From Megasphaera sp. AM44-1BH (GTDB taxonomy: Bacteria; Bacillota; Negativicutes; Veillonellales; Megasphaeraceae), in NCBI RefSeq assembly GCF_003467125.1, contig NZ_QSFA01000026.1, positions 1-24,569 of the forward strand: 24,569 bases of DNA, in the 5' to 3' direction. The notes under the pieces are model-generated. The model was not told the origin of the DNA. It saw only the letters and a program-made list of their open reading frames with translations, and made no database searches. Shown here one piece after another: positions 1-7,645 of the stretch (the first letter of the stretch is position 1; each line of letters starts with the position of its first letter). The position numbers and the translations under genes were made by a program.

Positions 1-84
1 ATGGAAAACCTCAGTTTGACTTGTCCTATTTATATGCTAGCACCAAATAATCAGATCGTCGAACACGTCACCCAACCCGCCTTC
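1..84. other. Sequence upstream of the CRISPR array (possible leader end)
   Basis: No repeat or spacer-length periodicity is visible here; a repeat one unit upstream of 85 would fall at about 18-49 and is absent. The array decays at its downstream end, so the leader side should be upstream, and this stretch may be the 3' part of the leader. A clear leader promoter is not visible, so this is inference. Confidence 0.35.
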
Positions 85-988
85 GTCGCACCCTTCACGG
101 GTGCGTGGATTGAAATACTGGTAAAATCCCGCAGAAAAAGCGACAGGAAAATGTCGCACCCTTCACGGGTGCGTGGATTGAAATTGAAAATGAAGACGTA
201 TTAGAGCCATTCTGGGTTTGTCGCACCCTTCACGGGTGCGTGGATTGAAATTTAAATTAAATGATGAAGAATATTATTGTTTATTTTTGTCGCACCCTTC
301 ACGGGTGCGTGGATTGAAATGTACCTGACCGCCGTCATGAAGCTCTGACGCGATAGTGTCGCACCCTTCACGGGTGCGTGGATTGAAATTGCGAATATTT
401 AAATGGTAAAGTACGCGGATCTGACGGTCGCACCCTTCACGGGTGCGTGGATTGAAATATCTATAACCGGGATGGAACGCATAAAGTCGTGACGTCGCAC
501 CCTTCACGGGTGCGTGGATTGAAATCGGGATATCCGGGATGGGCTTTTTGTTTATCCATTCGTCGCACCCTTCACGGGTGCGTGGATTGAAATACTTCTA
601 TTTCTTCTCCGTTTTCCAACTTTGAAATGTCGCACCCTTCACGGGTGCGTGGATTGAAATCAAGCTGGACATCTACACTCCGCCGATGATTGGCGTCGCA
701 CCCTTCACGGGTGCGTGGATTGAAATCTGGACCTGCATCCAAATCCGGACGATTCCGACGTCGCACCCTTCACGGGTGCGTGGATTGAAATGGGTATTGG
801 CTGATAAAGTTGCCGTCTTTGTCCTGTGTCGCACCCTTCACGGGTGCGTGTATTGAAATACATCTCAGGGCACGCAGATGCTCGTCCAGGCTCAGTCGCA
901 CCCTTCACGGGTGCGTGGATTAAAATAAGACCAGCGATATTATCGTGGAAAAAGACGAAGAGTCGTGCCCTTCATAGGTGTATAAATT
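85..988 (+). CRISPR. Type I-C-like CRISPR array, 13 repeats plus one decayed terminal repeat
   Basis: The 32-bp repeat begins GTCGCACCCTTCACGGGTGC and ends GTGGATTGAAAT. Copies start at 85, 153, 220, 289, 358, 427, 494, 562, 629, 695, 760, 828 and 895. A strongly decayed copy starts at 962 (about 962-988). Spacers are 33-37 bp and all look different. The repeat contains the palindrome CGCACCC...GGGTGCG and the ATTGAAAT end typical of I-C repeats processed by Cas5d. Copy 12 has one G-to-T change (851) and copy 13 one G-to-A change (922). Decay therefore increases downstream, which marks the downstream end as leader-distal. The locus type is inferred from the repeat and the adjacent cas genes. 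Confidence 0.98.
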
Positions 989-1111
989 CTGTATAAAAGT
1001 GCATCCTATATGAAGAAGTGAATCGAGTCTTAGTTTTATCTTTTCAATGGATTATCATATATAATAGTTACAAATTATAGGTATTTAAATATGTGAAAAG
1101 AGGTATATTTT
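989..1111 (+). promoter_or_regulatory. AT-rich intergenic region with likely cas4-cas1-cas2 promoter
   Basis: A TATAAT box lies at 1060-1065 in a very AT-rich stretch between the array end and cas4. The -35 is not clear. AGAGG about 8 bp before the cas4 ATG serves as ribosome binding site. This suggests that the adaptation genes have their own transcription start downstream of the array. Confidence 0.4.
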
Positions 1112-1780
1112 ATGGGATATGATGAAGATGATTTTTTGATGATTTCGGGTATACAACATTTTTCATTTTGTCCACGGCAATGGGCTTTAATCCATATAGA
1201 CCAGGTTTGGGATGAAAATATTAAGACGATAGAAGGTAATATCGTCCATGAAAATTGTCATAATCCGGATTTTGTAGAAAAACGTGGCGAATTTCTTATT
1301 TCTCGCGGAATCCGGATTGCTTCGAGGACTTTAGGTGTAACCGGACAGTGTGATGTGGTGGAATTTCACCGGGGCGATAATTGTGGAAGTTGTTTGTATG
1401 GACATGATGGCTTATGGATTCCGTTTCCTATTGAATACAAACGAGGAAAAACGAAGGATATTAATGCAGATCGTCTCCAACTATGCTGTCAAGCTATGTG
1501 TTTAGAAGAAATGTTGGGTACTCCTATATCTCAGGGAGATTTATATTATCATGAAACACATAGAAGAGAACTCATTGAACTGACAGAGACCTTACGTCAA
1601 GAAGTTAGAAAGATGCTGGAAACGATGCATGATTACTTTAAACGTGGGTATATTCCTAAAGTACGGCCTAAAAAGGGCTGCCCCAGTTGTTCTTTGAAAG
1701 AAGTCTGTTTGCCCGCTATTTGCAAAAAGAAGTCTGTCCAATCGTATTATGATGCCATGTTAGGAAGTGATAAAGTATGA
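1112..1780 (+). CDS. cas4: CRISPR-associated exonuclease Cas4 (type I-C)
   Basis: The 222-aa product is a RecB-like nuclease with a [4Fe-4S] cluster. In type I systems Cas4 works with Cas1-Cas2 to trim prespacers and enforce PAM-correct integration. Visible features are Cys20 in FCPRQWA, a GQCDVVEF segment supplying the motif II Asp, the IEYKRGK segment with the E-x-K catalytic pair, a QLCCQAMCLEE motif, and the C-terminal cysteines 190, 193 and 199 (CPSC...C), which with Cys20 would hold the cluster. All expected residues are present, so the protein looks functional. The gene overlaps cas1 by 4 nt (ATGA), showing translational coupling. It starts about 120 bp after the decayed last repeat. 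Confidence 0.95.
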   Translation: MGYDEDDFLMISGIQHFSFCPRQWALIHIDQVWDENIKTIEGNIVHENCHNPDFVEKRGEFLISRGIRIASRTLGVTGQCDVVEFHRGDNCGSCLYGHDGLWIPFPIEYKRGKTKDINADRLQLCCQAMCLEEMLGTPISQGDLYYHETHRRELIELTETLRQEVRKMLETMHDYFKRGYIPKVRPKKGCPSCSLKEVCLPAICKKKSVQSYYDAMLGSDKV

Positions 1781-2808
1781 GAAAATTATTGAATACATTA
1801 TATGTCATGACTCCGGAAACGTATCTGGCTTTAGAAAACGATAATATTATCATTTTACTGGATGATAAAGTTTTGGGAAAATTTCCAATCCACACGTTGG
1901 AACAGATTGTTTATTTTGGCTATAAAGGTGCGTCTCCGGCCTTGATGGGGGAATGTGCTAGAAGAAATATAGGTCTTTGTTTTTATCGCCAAAGTGGCAG
2001 ATTTTTAGCTAGAATAGTGGGTACGACGCAAGGAAATGTTTTGTTGCGAAAAGAGCAGTATCGCTGTTCCGATAACGAAACACGAAGCTGTCAAATCGCT
2101 AAATATTTTATTATTGGAAAAATATTCAATGCCCGGAGTGTACTGGAGAGAACAAAACGGGATCATCCTATGAGTGTTGATATACAATCTTTGAAAGAAA
2201 TCAGTTCGTCGTTACTTCACTTGGCGAAGAAGGCCAGGAAGTGTTGTGATTTAGATAGCTTGCGCGGTTACGAAGGAGAAGCGGCCAGTTTGTATTTTTC
2301 GGTATTTAATAATCTGATTTTACAAAATAAGAATATTTTTTCTTTTGAACAACGAACTAAACGGCCACCTAAGGATCCTGTCAATACGTTACTTTCCTTT
2401 TGTTATACTATTTTGGCTAATGACTGCGCATCTGCTTTGGAAGCAGTAGGGCTTGATGCTTATGTAGGATTCTTGCATCGGGACCGGCCAGGACGTATTT
2501 CATTAGCCTTGGATTTAATGGAAGAACTTCGTAGTATCTATGCGGATCGTTTTGTTTTAACTCTGATCAACAATCGCAAAATCAATGCTGGGGCCTTTGA
2601 ACAGCAAGAAAATGGGGCGGTGTTGTTGAATGATAAAGGTAGGAGAATTTTCCTGACAGATTGGCAGAATCGTAAGAAGGATATCATCAAACATCCCTTT
2701 TTGGATGAAAAGATACCCTGGGGATTGGTTCCTTTTGTGCAAGCTCAATTATTGGCTAAGGTATTGCGTGGTGATTTAGATGTATATCCTTCGTTTCTAT
2801 GGAAATGA
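1777..2808 (+). CDS. cas1: CRISPR-associated endonuclease/integrase Cas1 (type I-C)
   Basis: The 343-aa product has the standard I-C Cas1 length. It is the metal-dependent integrase that inserts new spacers at the leader end together with Cas2. The N-terminal beta domain begins LNTLYVMTPETYLALEND, typical of I-C Cas1. The catalytic glutamate is in GYEGEAASLYF, and the histidine and acidic residue are in GFLHRDRPGRISLALDLMEE. The C-terminal part has the usual TDWQNRKKD-like segment. The ATG overlaps the cas4 stop and the gene is followed 12 bp later by cas2, giving one cas4-cas1-cas2 operon. No truncation or frameshift is seen. Confidence 0.97.
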   Translation: MRKLLNTLYVMTPETYLALENDNIIILLDDKVLGKFPIHTLEQIVYFGYKGASPALMGECARRNIGLCFYRQSGRFLARIVGTTQGNVLLRKEQYRCSDNETRSCQIAKYFIIGKIFNARSVLERTKRDHPMSVDIQSLKEISSSLLHLAKKARKCCDLDSLRGYEGEAASLYFSVFNNLILQNKNIFSFEQRTKRPPKDPVNTLLSFCYTILANDCASALEAVGLDAYVGFLHRDRPGRISLALDLMEELRSIYADRFVLTLINNRKINAGAFEQQENGAVLLNDKGRRIFLTDWQNRKKDIIKHPFLDEKIPWGLVPFVQAQLLAKVLRGDLDVYPSFLWK

Positions 2809-2820
2809 GATGATAAGAGT

Positions 2821-3111
2821 ATGTTGGTATTAGTAACTTATGATGTCAGTACAGAAGATGACGCCGGAAAACGGCGATTGCATCAGGTTGCCAAACAGTG
2901 CGAAAAGTATGGCCAACGGGTACAGAATTCAGTTTTTGAGTGTTTGTTACAACCAGATGAACTGGTTTTGTTGAAACATCAGTTGCTTAAAATTATGGAT
3001 AAAAATAAAGATAGCATCCGATTCTATAATCTCGGTAAAAAATATCAATCAAAAATAGAGCACTATGGGGCTAAAAATACTTATGATCCGGAAGACATAT
3101 TGATAGTATAA
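2821..3111 (+). CDS. cas2: CRISPR-associated protein Cas2
   Basis: The 96-aa product is a ferredoxin-fold protein that bridges two Cas1 dimers in the spacer-integration complex. The start LVLVTYDVST carries the conserved Asp at the end of strand 1. KRRLHQVAKQCEKYGQRVQ followed by NSVFECLL is characteristic of I-C Cas2. It closes the cas4-cas1-cas2 operon. In usual I-C loci the leader and array begin just after cas2; here only one eroded repeat lies there. Confidence 0.96.
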   Translation: MLVLVTYDVSTEDDAGKRRLHQVAKQCEKYGQRVQNSVFECLLQPDELVLLKHQLLKIMDKNKDSIRFYNLGKKYQSKIEHYGAKNTYDPEDILIV

Positions 3112-3263
3112 GGAAATCGGATTGACTGAAAGGAAAGGCATTTTCTATTTGAGTGTCCGTGCGGTGAAATAGTTGATAATTTCTAAATGAGAGATTAAAA
3201 GAACTCGATACATACGTCAGTAAAATCTGTGACTACTGTGGGAAATGAGGCCGGGTGAAAGTA
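3112..3263. other. Possible remnant CRISPR leader downstream of cas2
   Basis: This is about 150 bp with no open reading frame, AT-rich in its first part, ending just before a decayed repeat. Its position matches the leader of a canonical type I-C locus. That it is a former leader is inferred from position only. Confidence 0.35.
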
Positions 3264-3294
3264 ATCACACCCTTCTAGGTGCGTGAATTGAAAT
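3264..3294 (+). repeat. Single decayed CRISPR repeat downstream of cas2
   Basis: A 31-bp match to the array repeat. The first part is ATCACACCCTTC against GTCGCACCCTTC, then one base is lost in the central palindrome, and the end GGTGCGTGAATTGAAAT differs at one base. It has the same orientation as the main array and the cas genes, and no second repeat follows. Confidence 0.85.
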
Positions 3295-3327
3295 ACACAT
3301 CAAAACAAATTATTTGTTTTAGAAATA

Positions 3328-3359
3328 AACCTCTTCCGTATATGAAAGCGGAAGAGGTT
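3328..3359 (-). terminator. Hairpin terminator for the minus-strand Rpn remnant
   Basis: A perfect 11-bp stem, AACCTCTTCCG with CGGAAGAGGTT, and a 10-nt loop. On the minus strand it is followed by TTATTTC, a weak T tract. It lies just downstream of the remnant's stop. The palindrome AAAACAAAT-T-ATTTGTTTT (3302-3320) lies next to it. Confidence 0.55.
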
Positions 3360-3372
3360 CAATGCTCAAAAA

Positions 3373-3651
3373 CTATATTAATTTATTTTCCCTGGCAATA
3401 TCAGCAACGGCTTCGACGGAAAGTTTCATGTACCGGGCAATCTGCTCAAAGGATAACCTGTCTTTGAGCATTTCGAGTGCGGCTTCCCGTTCTTTTCTTT
3501 CAGAATTCCGCTTTTCTTGTTCAACGCCTTTTTCCATGCCCTTTTCCATGGCTCTTTCATAAATTCCTTCGCCTAAGTTACACATCGTGGTTAAATCCTC
3601 CTTTCCCCTGGCAGTAAGATCAATATCGTATTCGTCATCATTTAAAAATTA
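3373..3651 (-). pseudogene. C-terminal remnant of an Rpn/PD-(D/E)XK family transposase
   Basis: An ATG-started reading frame of 70 aa (3373-3585) begins MCNLGEGIYERAMEKGMEKG and ends DIARENKLI. The same frame without a start continues upstream (DIDLTARGKEDLTT before MCNLGEG) to an in-frame TAA at 3649-3651. It aligns with the C-terminus of the longer Rpn-type protein at 17554-18542 (DIDLTKEGEEDLEIMCNLGEG...KLAKQNKLI), so it is the last 90 or so residues of a paralogue. The nuclease domain is missing. The internal ATG could still be translated into a coiled-coil plus helix-turn-helix-like tail, but a decayed copy is the simpler reading. Confidence 0.8.
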
Positions 3652-3735
3652 TTGTAGCAAATATGCCCGGTTTGTACAATGTAAGTTCTTTTTGTCCTTT
3701 CTCGTGATGAAATGCGAGTATGTGGAAAAAGTGTT

Positions 3736-3764
3736 TTGATTTGCCTCAGCGTTTGTATTATAAT
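3736..3764 (+). promoter_or_regulatory. Promoter of pta
   Basis: TTGATT (3736-3741), a 17-bp spacer, and TATAAT (3759-3764), about 55 bp before the pta ATG. This places the longer in-frame upstream start (3720) before the promoter and argues against it. Confidence 0.7.
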
Positions 3765-3818
3765 AAAAGACGGAATAGTGTAAGACCATCTAGTACCCAT
3801 TTTAAGGAGTTGTTACGA

Positions 3819-4853
3819 ATGAGATTTACAGAAGATTTAAAAGCCCGTGTTTCCAAGGCACAGAAGAAAATCGTCCTTCCGGAAACCAATAGCCGTCGTG
3901 TACTCAAAGCTGCTGAACGTGTACTGGCTGAAGGCTATGCACGCATCGTCCTCGTTGGCAATCTGGACCAGATCAAAAAAGATGCTGCCAAATTCCAGAT
4001 CGACCTCACCGGTGTAGAAGTCATCAATCCGGCTACCTACTACCGCATGGATGAATTGTGCCAATATTTCGCAAAACGCCGCGAAAAGAAAGGCATGACT
4101 GTAGAAAAAGCTCATGAAATCATGATGAACAACAATACTTTCTTTGCTGCCGGCCTCGTCGCTCTCGGTGAAGCTGACGGTGTTGTTTCTGGTGCTGCTA
4201 CGACTTCGGCTGATGTTATCCGTGCCGGCCTGCAGGTCATCGGACCCCGTAAAGGCAACAAGACTGTATCCAGCGCCTTCATTCTCCTGACCAACACTCC
4301 GCAGTATGGTGATAACGGCATCCTCGTCCTCGGCGACTGCGGCGTTATCCCGTATCCGACAGCAGAACAGCTCGCTGATATCGCCTGCATCTGCGTAGAA
4401 CGTGCACGCCGTACGGTACAGATGCTCAACCCGAAAGTAGCTCTCCTGTCCTATTCGACAAAAGGCTCCGGCTCCGGTGAAACCGTCGATACGGTCCGCC
4501 AGGCTGTAGAAATCCTGAAAGAACGCAATGTAGACTTCGACTTCGATGGCGAACTCCAGGCCGATGCTGCCCTCGTTCCGGAAGTCGGCGAACACAAGGC
4601 TCCGGGCTCCAAAGTTGCCGGTCATGCCAATGTCCTCATTTTCCCGAACCTCGATGCTGCTAACATTGGTTACAAGATGGTACAGCGTTTTGCCAATGCA
4701 ACGGCTCTCGGACCTCTGGTACAGGGTCTGGCAAAACCGATCCTCGACTTGTCCCGTGGCTGCTCCACCGAAGATATTGCTGACGTCGTAGCTGTATGCT
4801 GCTCCGATGCTATTTCGACAGACATCATGGAAAAAGAAGCGGCTAACGCATAA
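3819..4853 (+). CDS. pta: Phosphate acetyltransferase
   Basis: The 344-aa product interconverts acetyl-CoA plus phosphate and acetyl phosphate plus CoA. With acetate kinase this gives ATP and acetate in fermenting anaerobes. The start MRFTEDLKARVSKAQKKIVL is placed at 3819 because AAGGAG lies about 10 bp upstream and the promoter lies at 3736-3764. Family signatures are IVLPETNSRRVLKAAERVLAEG at the N-terminus, GEADGVVSGAATTSADVIRAGLQ in the middle, and FDGELQADAAL and FPNLDAANIGYKMVQR toward the C-terminus. It is the short, single-domain Pta form without the N-terminal DRTGG region of enterobacterial Pta. No ackA is adjacent. It ends at its own terminator. Confidence 0.96.
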   Translation: MRFTEDLKARVSKAQKKIVLPETNSRRVLKAAERVLAEGYARIVLVGNLDQIKKDAAKFQIDLTGVEVINPATYYRMDELCQYFAKRREKKGMTVEKAHEIMMNNNTFFAAGLVALGEADGVVSGAATTSADVIRAGLQVIGPRKGNKTVSSAFILLTNTPQYGDNGILVLGDCGVIPYPTAEQLADIACICVERARRTVQMLNPKVALLSYSTKGSGSGETVDTVRQAVEILKERNVDFDFDGELQADAALVPEVGEHKAPGSKVAGHANVLIFPNLDAANIGYKMVQRFANATALGPLVQGLAKPILDLSRGCSTEDIADVVAVCCSDAISTDIMEKEAANA

Positions 4854-4870
4854 TCTGTGAAAGTATAGTA

Positions 4871-4905
4871 AAAAAAGAGGTTGTCTTTAAGGCAACCTCT
4901 TTTTT
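4871..4905 (+). terminator. Rho-independent terminator after pta
   Basis: AAAAAAGAGGTTG pairs perfectly with CAACCTCTTTTTT around a 9-nt loop and ends in a T run. The A tract on the 5' side makes it potentially bidirectional, so it could also serve the convergent lacI-type gene. Confidence 0.92.
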
Positions 4906-4907
4906 GA

Positions 4908-4966
4908 TGCGTCCGGCCCGGACGCACTGGTTTTCTAACTGCTGCAAACTGCAAACTATCCCTTTC
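4908..4966. repeat. GC-rich palindrome and dispersed CAAACTGCAAACTATC repeat
   Basis: TGCGTCCGG-C-CCGGACGCA (4908-4926) is a perfect 9-bp-arm palindrome. It is followed at about 4945-4960 by CAAACTGCAAACTATC and a pyrimidine-rich tail. The latter recurs at other gene borders (near 13515, 14790 and 18780). Confidence 0.7.
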
Positions 4967-4973
4967 CTATCCC

Positions 4974-5993
4974 TCAGGCCATAGGCGAGGACTGGCCGAT
5001 GATTTTTTTGCCTTCCAGGAACAGGACCGTCGGATTGGGGACTTTCTTTTCGATGAGATCGACGGCTATGCGCAGGCATTCCTGGCCGATTTCGCCCATG
5101 GGGATGTCGATGCGCGACAGGGACGGCACGGTGTAATCGTTGATTTCCGGCATGTTGATGCCGATGGTGAATACTTCTACGTCCTGGGGGACGGCAATTC
5201 CCGTTTCGTAGCAGGCAAAGAGCATGCCATGGGCCAATACGTCCGATTCGCAGAACATGGCTTTGGGCATGTTGCCGGCCGATGCCAGTCGTTTGCAGAT
5301 TTCAAAGGCGCTGGCAGAAGATGTTTCGCACAGGTAGATCCGGTCTTCGCCGATGGGGTATCCCGCTTCTTCGTACGTATCGAGGAAGCCCTGCATCCAC
5401 TGGCGCATGATGGGGAATGTCGTATCATGGGTCAGGACGCCGGCGTCGTACAGTTCTTTTGCCAGGAAATGGCGGGCGACGCTCTGGCCGACTTTGTAGT
5501 TGTCCATGGTGACGCTGCTAAATTTCGGTGATTCCCTGTTGAATAAGACGACCGGGCAGGGCGGCACATAGGTGGTATTGAGAAATTCCATATCCGTATT
5601 GGACATGTTGGCGATGATGATGCCGTTGAAGAAATCGTTTTGTGTCGATTTCATCTGTTCTTCCAGATGATCTACTTTATAGGGGATAACGGTCAGGCGG
5701 ATATTCTTTTTGAGATTCATGATTTCCTGCTGGATGCCCAGAGTGATGCGGGCCAGGTAGTTGATACGGAAGTCCGTAGCCCAGTAAAAGGCGATGGCGT
5801 AGCTGTCTTTCTGGGCGGCCCGTAACTTTTTGGCAGACTGGTTGGGCACGTAATTGAGCTGCTGTGCAATGGCGTAAATGCGGGATTGTGTTTCTTTGGA
5901 AATCTTTCGTTCTTTTCCCTTACCGTTCAGTACGATAGAAACGGTAGCGATAGAAACGCCGGCTTCCTTAGCAATATCTTTGATAGTTGACAA
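4974..5993 (-). CDS. LacI family transcriptional regulator
   Basis: The 339-aa product is a DNA-binding repressor/activator of the LacI-GalR family. The start is a TTG at 5991-5993: the AGGGAGG ribosome site lies 8 nt upstream and STIKDIAKEAGVSIATVS is the family's conserved first residues. The frame stays open further upstream, but that part would include the promoter. Residues 1-60 form the helix-turn-helix and hinge helix (VSIATVSIVLNGKGKERKIS, then LNYVPNQSAKKLR). The rest is a periplasmic-binding-protein-like sensor domain, with VLFNRESPKFSSVTMDNYKVG and PSLSRIDIPMGEIGQECLRIA typical of the dimer core. The effector is unknown. The gene is convergent with pta and divergent from the thioesterase-cobT operon, so it may regulate itself or its neighbours. 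Confidence 0.93.
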   Translation of the reverse strand: MSTIKDIAKEAGVSIATVSIVLNGKGKERKISKETQSRIYAIAQQLNYVPNQSAKKLRAAQKDSYAIAFYWATDFRINYLARITLGIQQEIMNLKKNIRLTVIPYKVDHLEEQMKSTQNDFFNGIIIANMSNTDMEFLNTTYVPPCPVVLFNRESPKFSSVTMDNYKVGQSVARHFLAKELYDAGVLTHDTTFPIMRQWMQGFLDTYEEAGYPIGEDRIYLCETSSASAFEICKRLASAGNMPKAMFCESDVLAHGMLFACYETGIAVPQDVEVFTIGINMPEINDYTVPSLSRIDIPMGEIGQECLRIAVDLIEKKVPNPTVLFLEGKKIIGQSSPMA

Positions 5994-6023
5994 TACAAGC
6001 CCCTCCCTTTTAATCCACTTTCT

Positions 6024-6052
6024 ATTTTGACATAAAAAAGGGAAATTTTCAA
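6024..6052 (-). promoter_or_regulatory. Likely promoter of the LacI-type gene
   Basis: On the minus strand TTGAAA (6047-6052), a 17-bp spacer and CAAAAT (6024-6029) lie about 30 bp upstream of the TTG start. The -10 matches the consensus at 4 of 6 bases. No obvious LacI-type palindromic operator is seen close by. Confidence 0.5.
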
Positions 6053-6105
6053 GTTGTTTTATTGTTGTAACGGGATTGGCGTATTTTTTATGTCCGTTTC
6101 CGGTA

Positions 6106-6114
6106 TGATATAAT
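6106..6114 (+). promoter_or_regulatory. Extended -10 promoter of the thioesterase-cobT operon
   Basis: TGATATAAT, an extended -10 with a perfect TATAAT (6109-6114), lies about 26 bp before the ATG at 6141. The -35 region is only T-rich, as expected for extended -10 promoters. Confidence 0.65.
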
Positions 6115-6140
6115 AAAATGAAAAGAATGGAGGGAATAGT

Positions 6141-6584
6141 ATGACTGGTATTGATGCACATATTTCATCGGCCCATATGGTCCTTTCCCGGGATCTCAAT
6201 CCCCACGATACGCTCTTTGCCGGACAGGGCACGTCGTATATGATTGAATGTGCCTTTTTGGCGGTGCAGAGTTTTCTCCGTACGCCCCATATTGTCTGTC
6301 TGGGGCTGGATGGACTGCGCTTCCTTCATCCCGTCCATAAAGGGGACACGATCCGCGTAGATAGTTCCATCGTCTATGCCGGGACGAGCGGTGTCGGCGT
6401 GTATATTACCTTGTCGCTCCTGCCGGATGGCCCGGTGGCGGCGTCGTGTTTTGTTTCTTTCGTCCATATCGAAGAAGCCACGGGCCGTGCCGTTCCCCAC
6501 GGTGTGACCCTGCCGGAGCTCCCGGCTGAGCTTTCCGCCCGGCAGAAGCAGTATCTGGCCTATAAGGAGATGACGAGACGATGA
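6141..6584 (+). CDS. Hotdog-fold acyl-CoA thioesterase
   Basis: The 147-aa product is of the acyl-CoA hydrolase (YciA/ACOT-type) hotdog family, which cleaves acyl-CoA to free acid and CoA. Seen directly: SRDLNPHDTLFAGQGTSYMIECA, which matches the family's NxxGxLFGG...D helix region with variations; the conserved FLHPVHKGDTIRVDSSIVYAG strand pair; and a FVSFVHIEEATGRAVPH end strand. GGAGG lies 8 bp before the ATG. The last codons overlap the cobT start by 4 nt, so the two are translationally coupled, although a biochemical link between thioester hydrolysis and cobamide synthesis is not obvious. The catalytic acid position (Asp in Asn/Asp-type enzymes) appears as Glu or His here, so substrate cannot be predicted. 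Confidence 0.78.
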   Translation: MTGIDAHISSAHMVLSRDLNPHDTLFAGQGTSYMIECAFLAVQSFLRTPHIVCLGLDGLRFLHPVHKGDTIRVDSSIVYAGTSGVGVYITLSLLPDGPVAASCFVSFVHIEEATGRAVPHGVTLPELPAELSARQKQYLAYKEMTRR

Positions 6585-7645
6585 ATTTCAAGGACGAAGT
6601 AGAAGAACGGCTGCGCAATCTGGCCAAGCCGCCCGGCAGTCTGGGCCTTCTGGAAGAACAGGCGAAGAAGGCTTTTCTGGCCTGGGGATATTTTCCCGGC
6701 GAATTTGTACCGAAGCACATCATTTTTGCCGCCGACAACGGGATCTGCCGTTCCGGGGCGGTAGCCCAGCTGCCGGAGATCACGTACATGCAGAGCCGCC
6801 ATATGGTAGAGGGCACGTCGGCTGTCACGTGTTTCTGCCGCTGCAATCAGATTCCCTGGGAGGTCGTCGATGTCGGCATCGACAGTCCCGATGCGGTCGG
6901 GCTGGATTATAAGATCGCCAGGGGAACGAAGGATTTTTCCAAAGAGCCGGCCATGACAGAAGAAGAGCTGCACAAGGCCTTTGATGCCGGAAGGGAACGG
7001 GTGCTGGCGGCAAAGCGCAGCGGATATAATTTCCTGTCCTTCGGGGAAATGGGCATCGGCAACACGACGACGTCGTCGGCGGTCCTCATGGCCATCGCGC
7101 CCCACGACGCGGCCAGTCTGGTCGGCTACGGATCGGCACGGGGCAATTTCCGCCTCCTCCTGCACAAGCGGGACCTGATCCGCAGGGCTCTCGCCTCTTA
7201 CGGGCCGCACATTTCTGGCGCCGCCGATGCCCTGCGCTATGTGGGAGGGTTTGATCTGGCGGCCCTGGCATCGGCCATGTGTACCTGTGCCCGGGAGCGG
7301 ATCCCTTTTTATATCGACGGGTTCATCACGGCGGCGGCTCTGGCCGCGGCGGTACAGATGATGTCCCAGGTGTCCTGGTTTGCCCTGCCGTCGCACATGA
7401 GCCGGGAAGCGGGCATGTCCGTAGCCCTGCACGCTGCCGGCATCGATGATTACGATGTGCCGCTGTGGGCCAATCTCTCTCTGGGGGAAGGCACGGGGGC
7501 CGTCCTGGCTGTGACCCTCCTGCGGTCTATGTTCTATGCGGTGAATCACATGGCGACTCTCGATGGCATCAATGCCGATGCGGAGCAGCGTCATGCCGAT
7601 ATAGCAGGGAAAGGAGACATGCATCATGGAACTACACGTAGATGA
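6581..7645 (+). CDS. cobT: Nicotinate-nucleotide--dimethylbenzimidazole phosphoribosyltransferase
   Basis: The 354-aa product has the normal CobT length. It transfers phosphoribose from nicotinate mononucleotide to the lower-ligand base of cobalamin or related cobamides, giving an alpha-riboside phosphate. Motifs in order: LAKPPGSLGLLE near residue 13; AADNGIC; FGEMGIGNTTTSSAV in the middle, the phosphate/NaMN-binding loop; YIDGFITAAAL; PSHMSREAG; and LSLGEGTGAVLA at the C-terminus, whose glutamate corresponds to the proposed catalytic base. Some Negativicutes have CobT relatives (ArsAB) that attach phenolic bases, so the actual base here is open. It overlaps the upstream thioesterase by 4 nt and the downstream antitoxin-like gene by 20 nt. 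No other cobamide genes are in the window. Confidence 0.95.
   Translation: MNFKDEVEERLRNLAKPPGSLGLLEEQAKKAFLAWGYFPGEFVPKHIIFAADNGICRSGAVAQLPEITYMQSRHMVEGTSAVTCFCRCNQIPWEVVDVGIDSPDAVGLDYKIARGTKDFSKEPAMTEEELHKAFDAGRERVLAAKRSGYNFLSFGEMGIGNTTTSSAVLMAIAPHDAASLVGYGSARGNFRLLLHKRDLIRRALASYGPHISGAADALRYVGGFDLAALASAMCTCARERIPFYIDGFITAAALAAAVQMMSQVSWFALPSHMSREAGMSVALHAAGIDDYDVPLWANLSLGEGTGAVLAVTLLRSMFYAVNHMATLDGINADAEQRHADIAGKGDMHHGTTRR

Noticed and set aside
16..38. Possible leader promoter TTGACT with TATGCT before the CRISPR array
   Set aside because: The spacing is only 11 bp, so it does not form a sigma-70 promoter.
274..908. Minus-strand frames with recurring NPRTREGCD peptides and the plus-strand frame at 1-204
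   Set aside because: They are translations of the CRISPR repeats and spacers; the periodic peptide is the repeat itself, not a protein family.
3720..3818. N-terminal extension of pta by 33 residues
   Set aside because: It contains the promoter and has no family similarity; the ATG at 3819 has a good ribosome site.
3837..4625. 262-aa minus-strand frame opposite pta
   Set aside because: Shadow of a well-supported gene on the other strand, with no ribosome site and no recognisable domain.
4871..4926. GC palindrome TGCGTCCGG-C-CCGGACGCA as a second terminator for pta
   Set aside because: No T run follows on the plus strand and pta already has a strong terminator.
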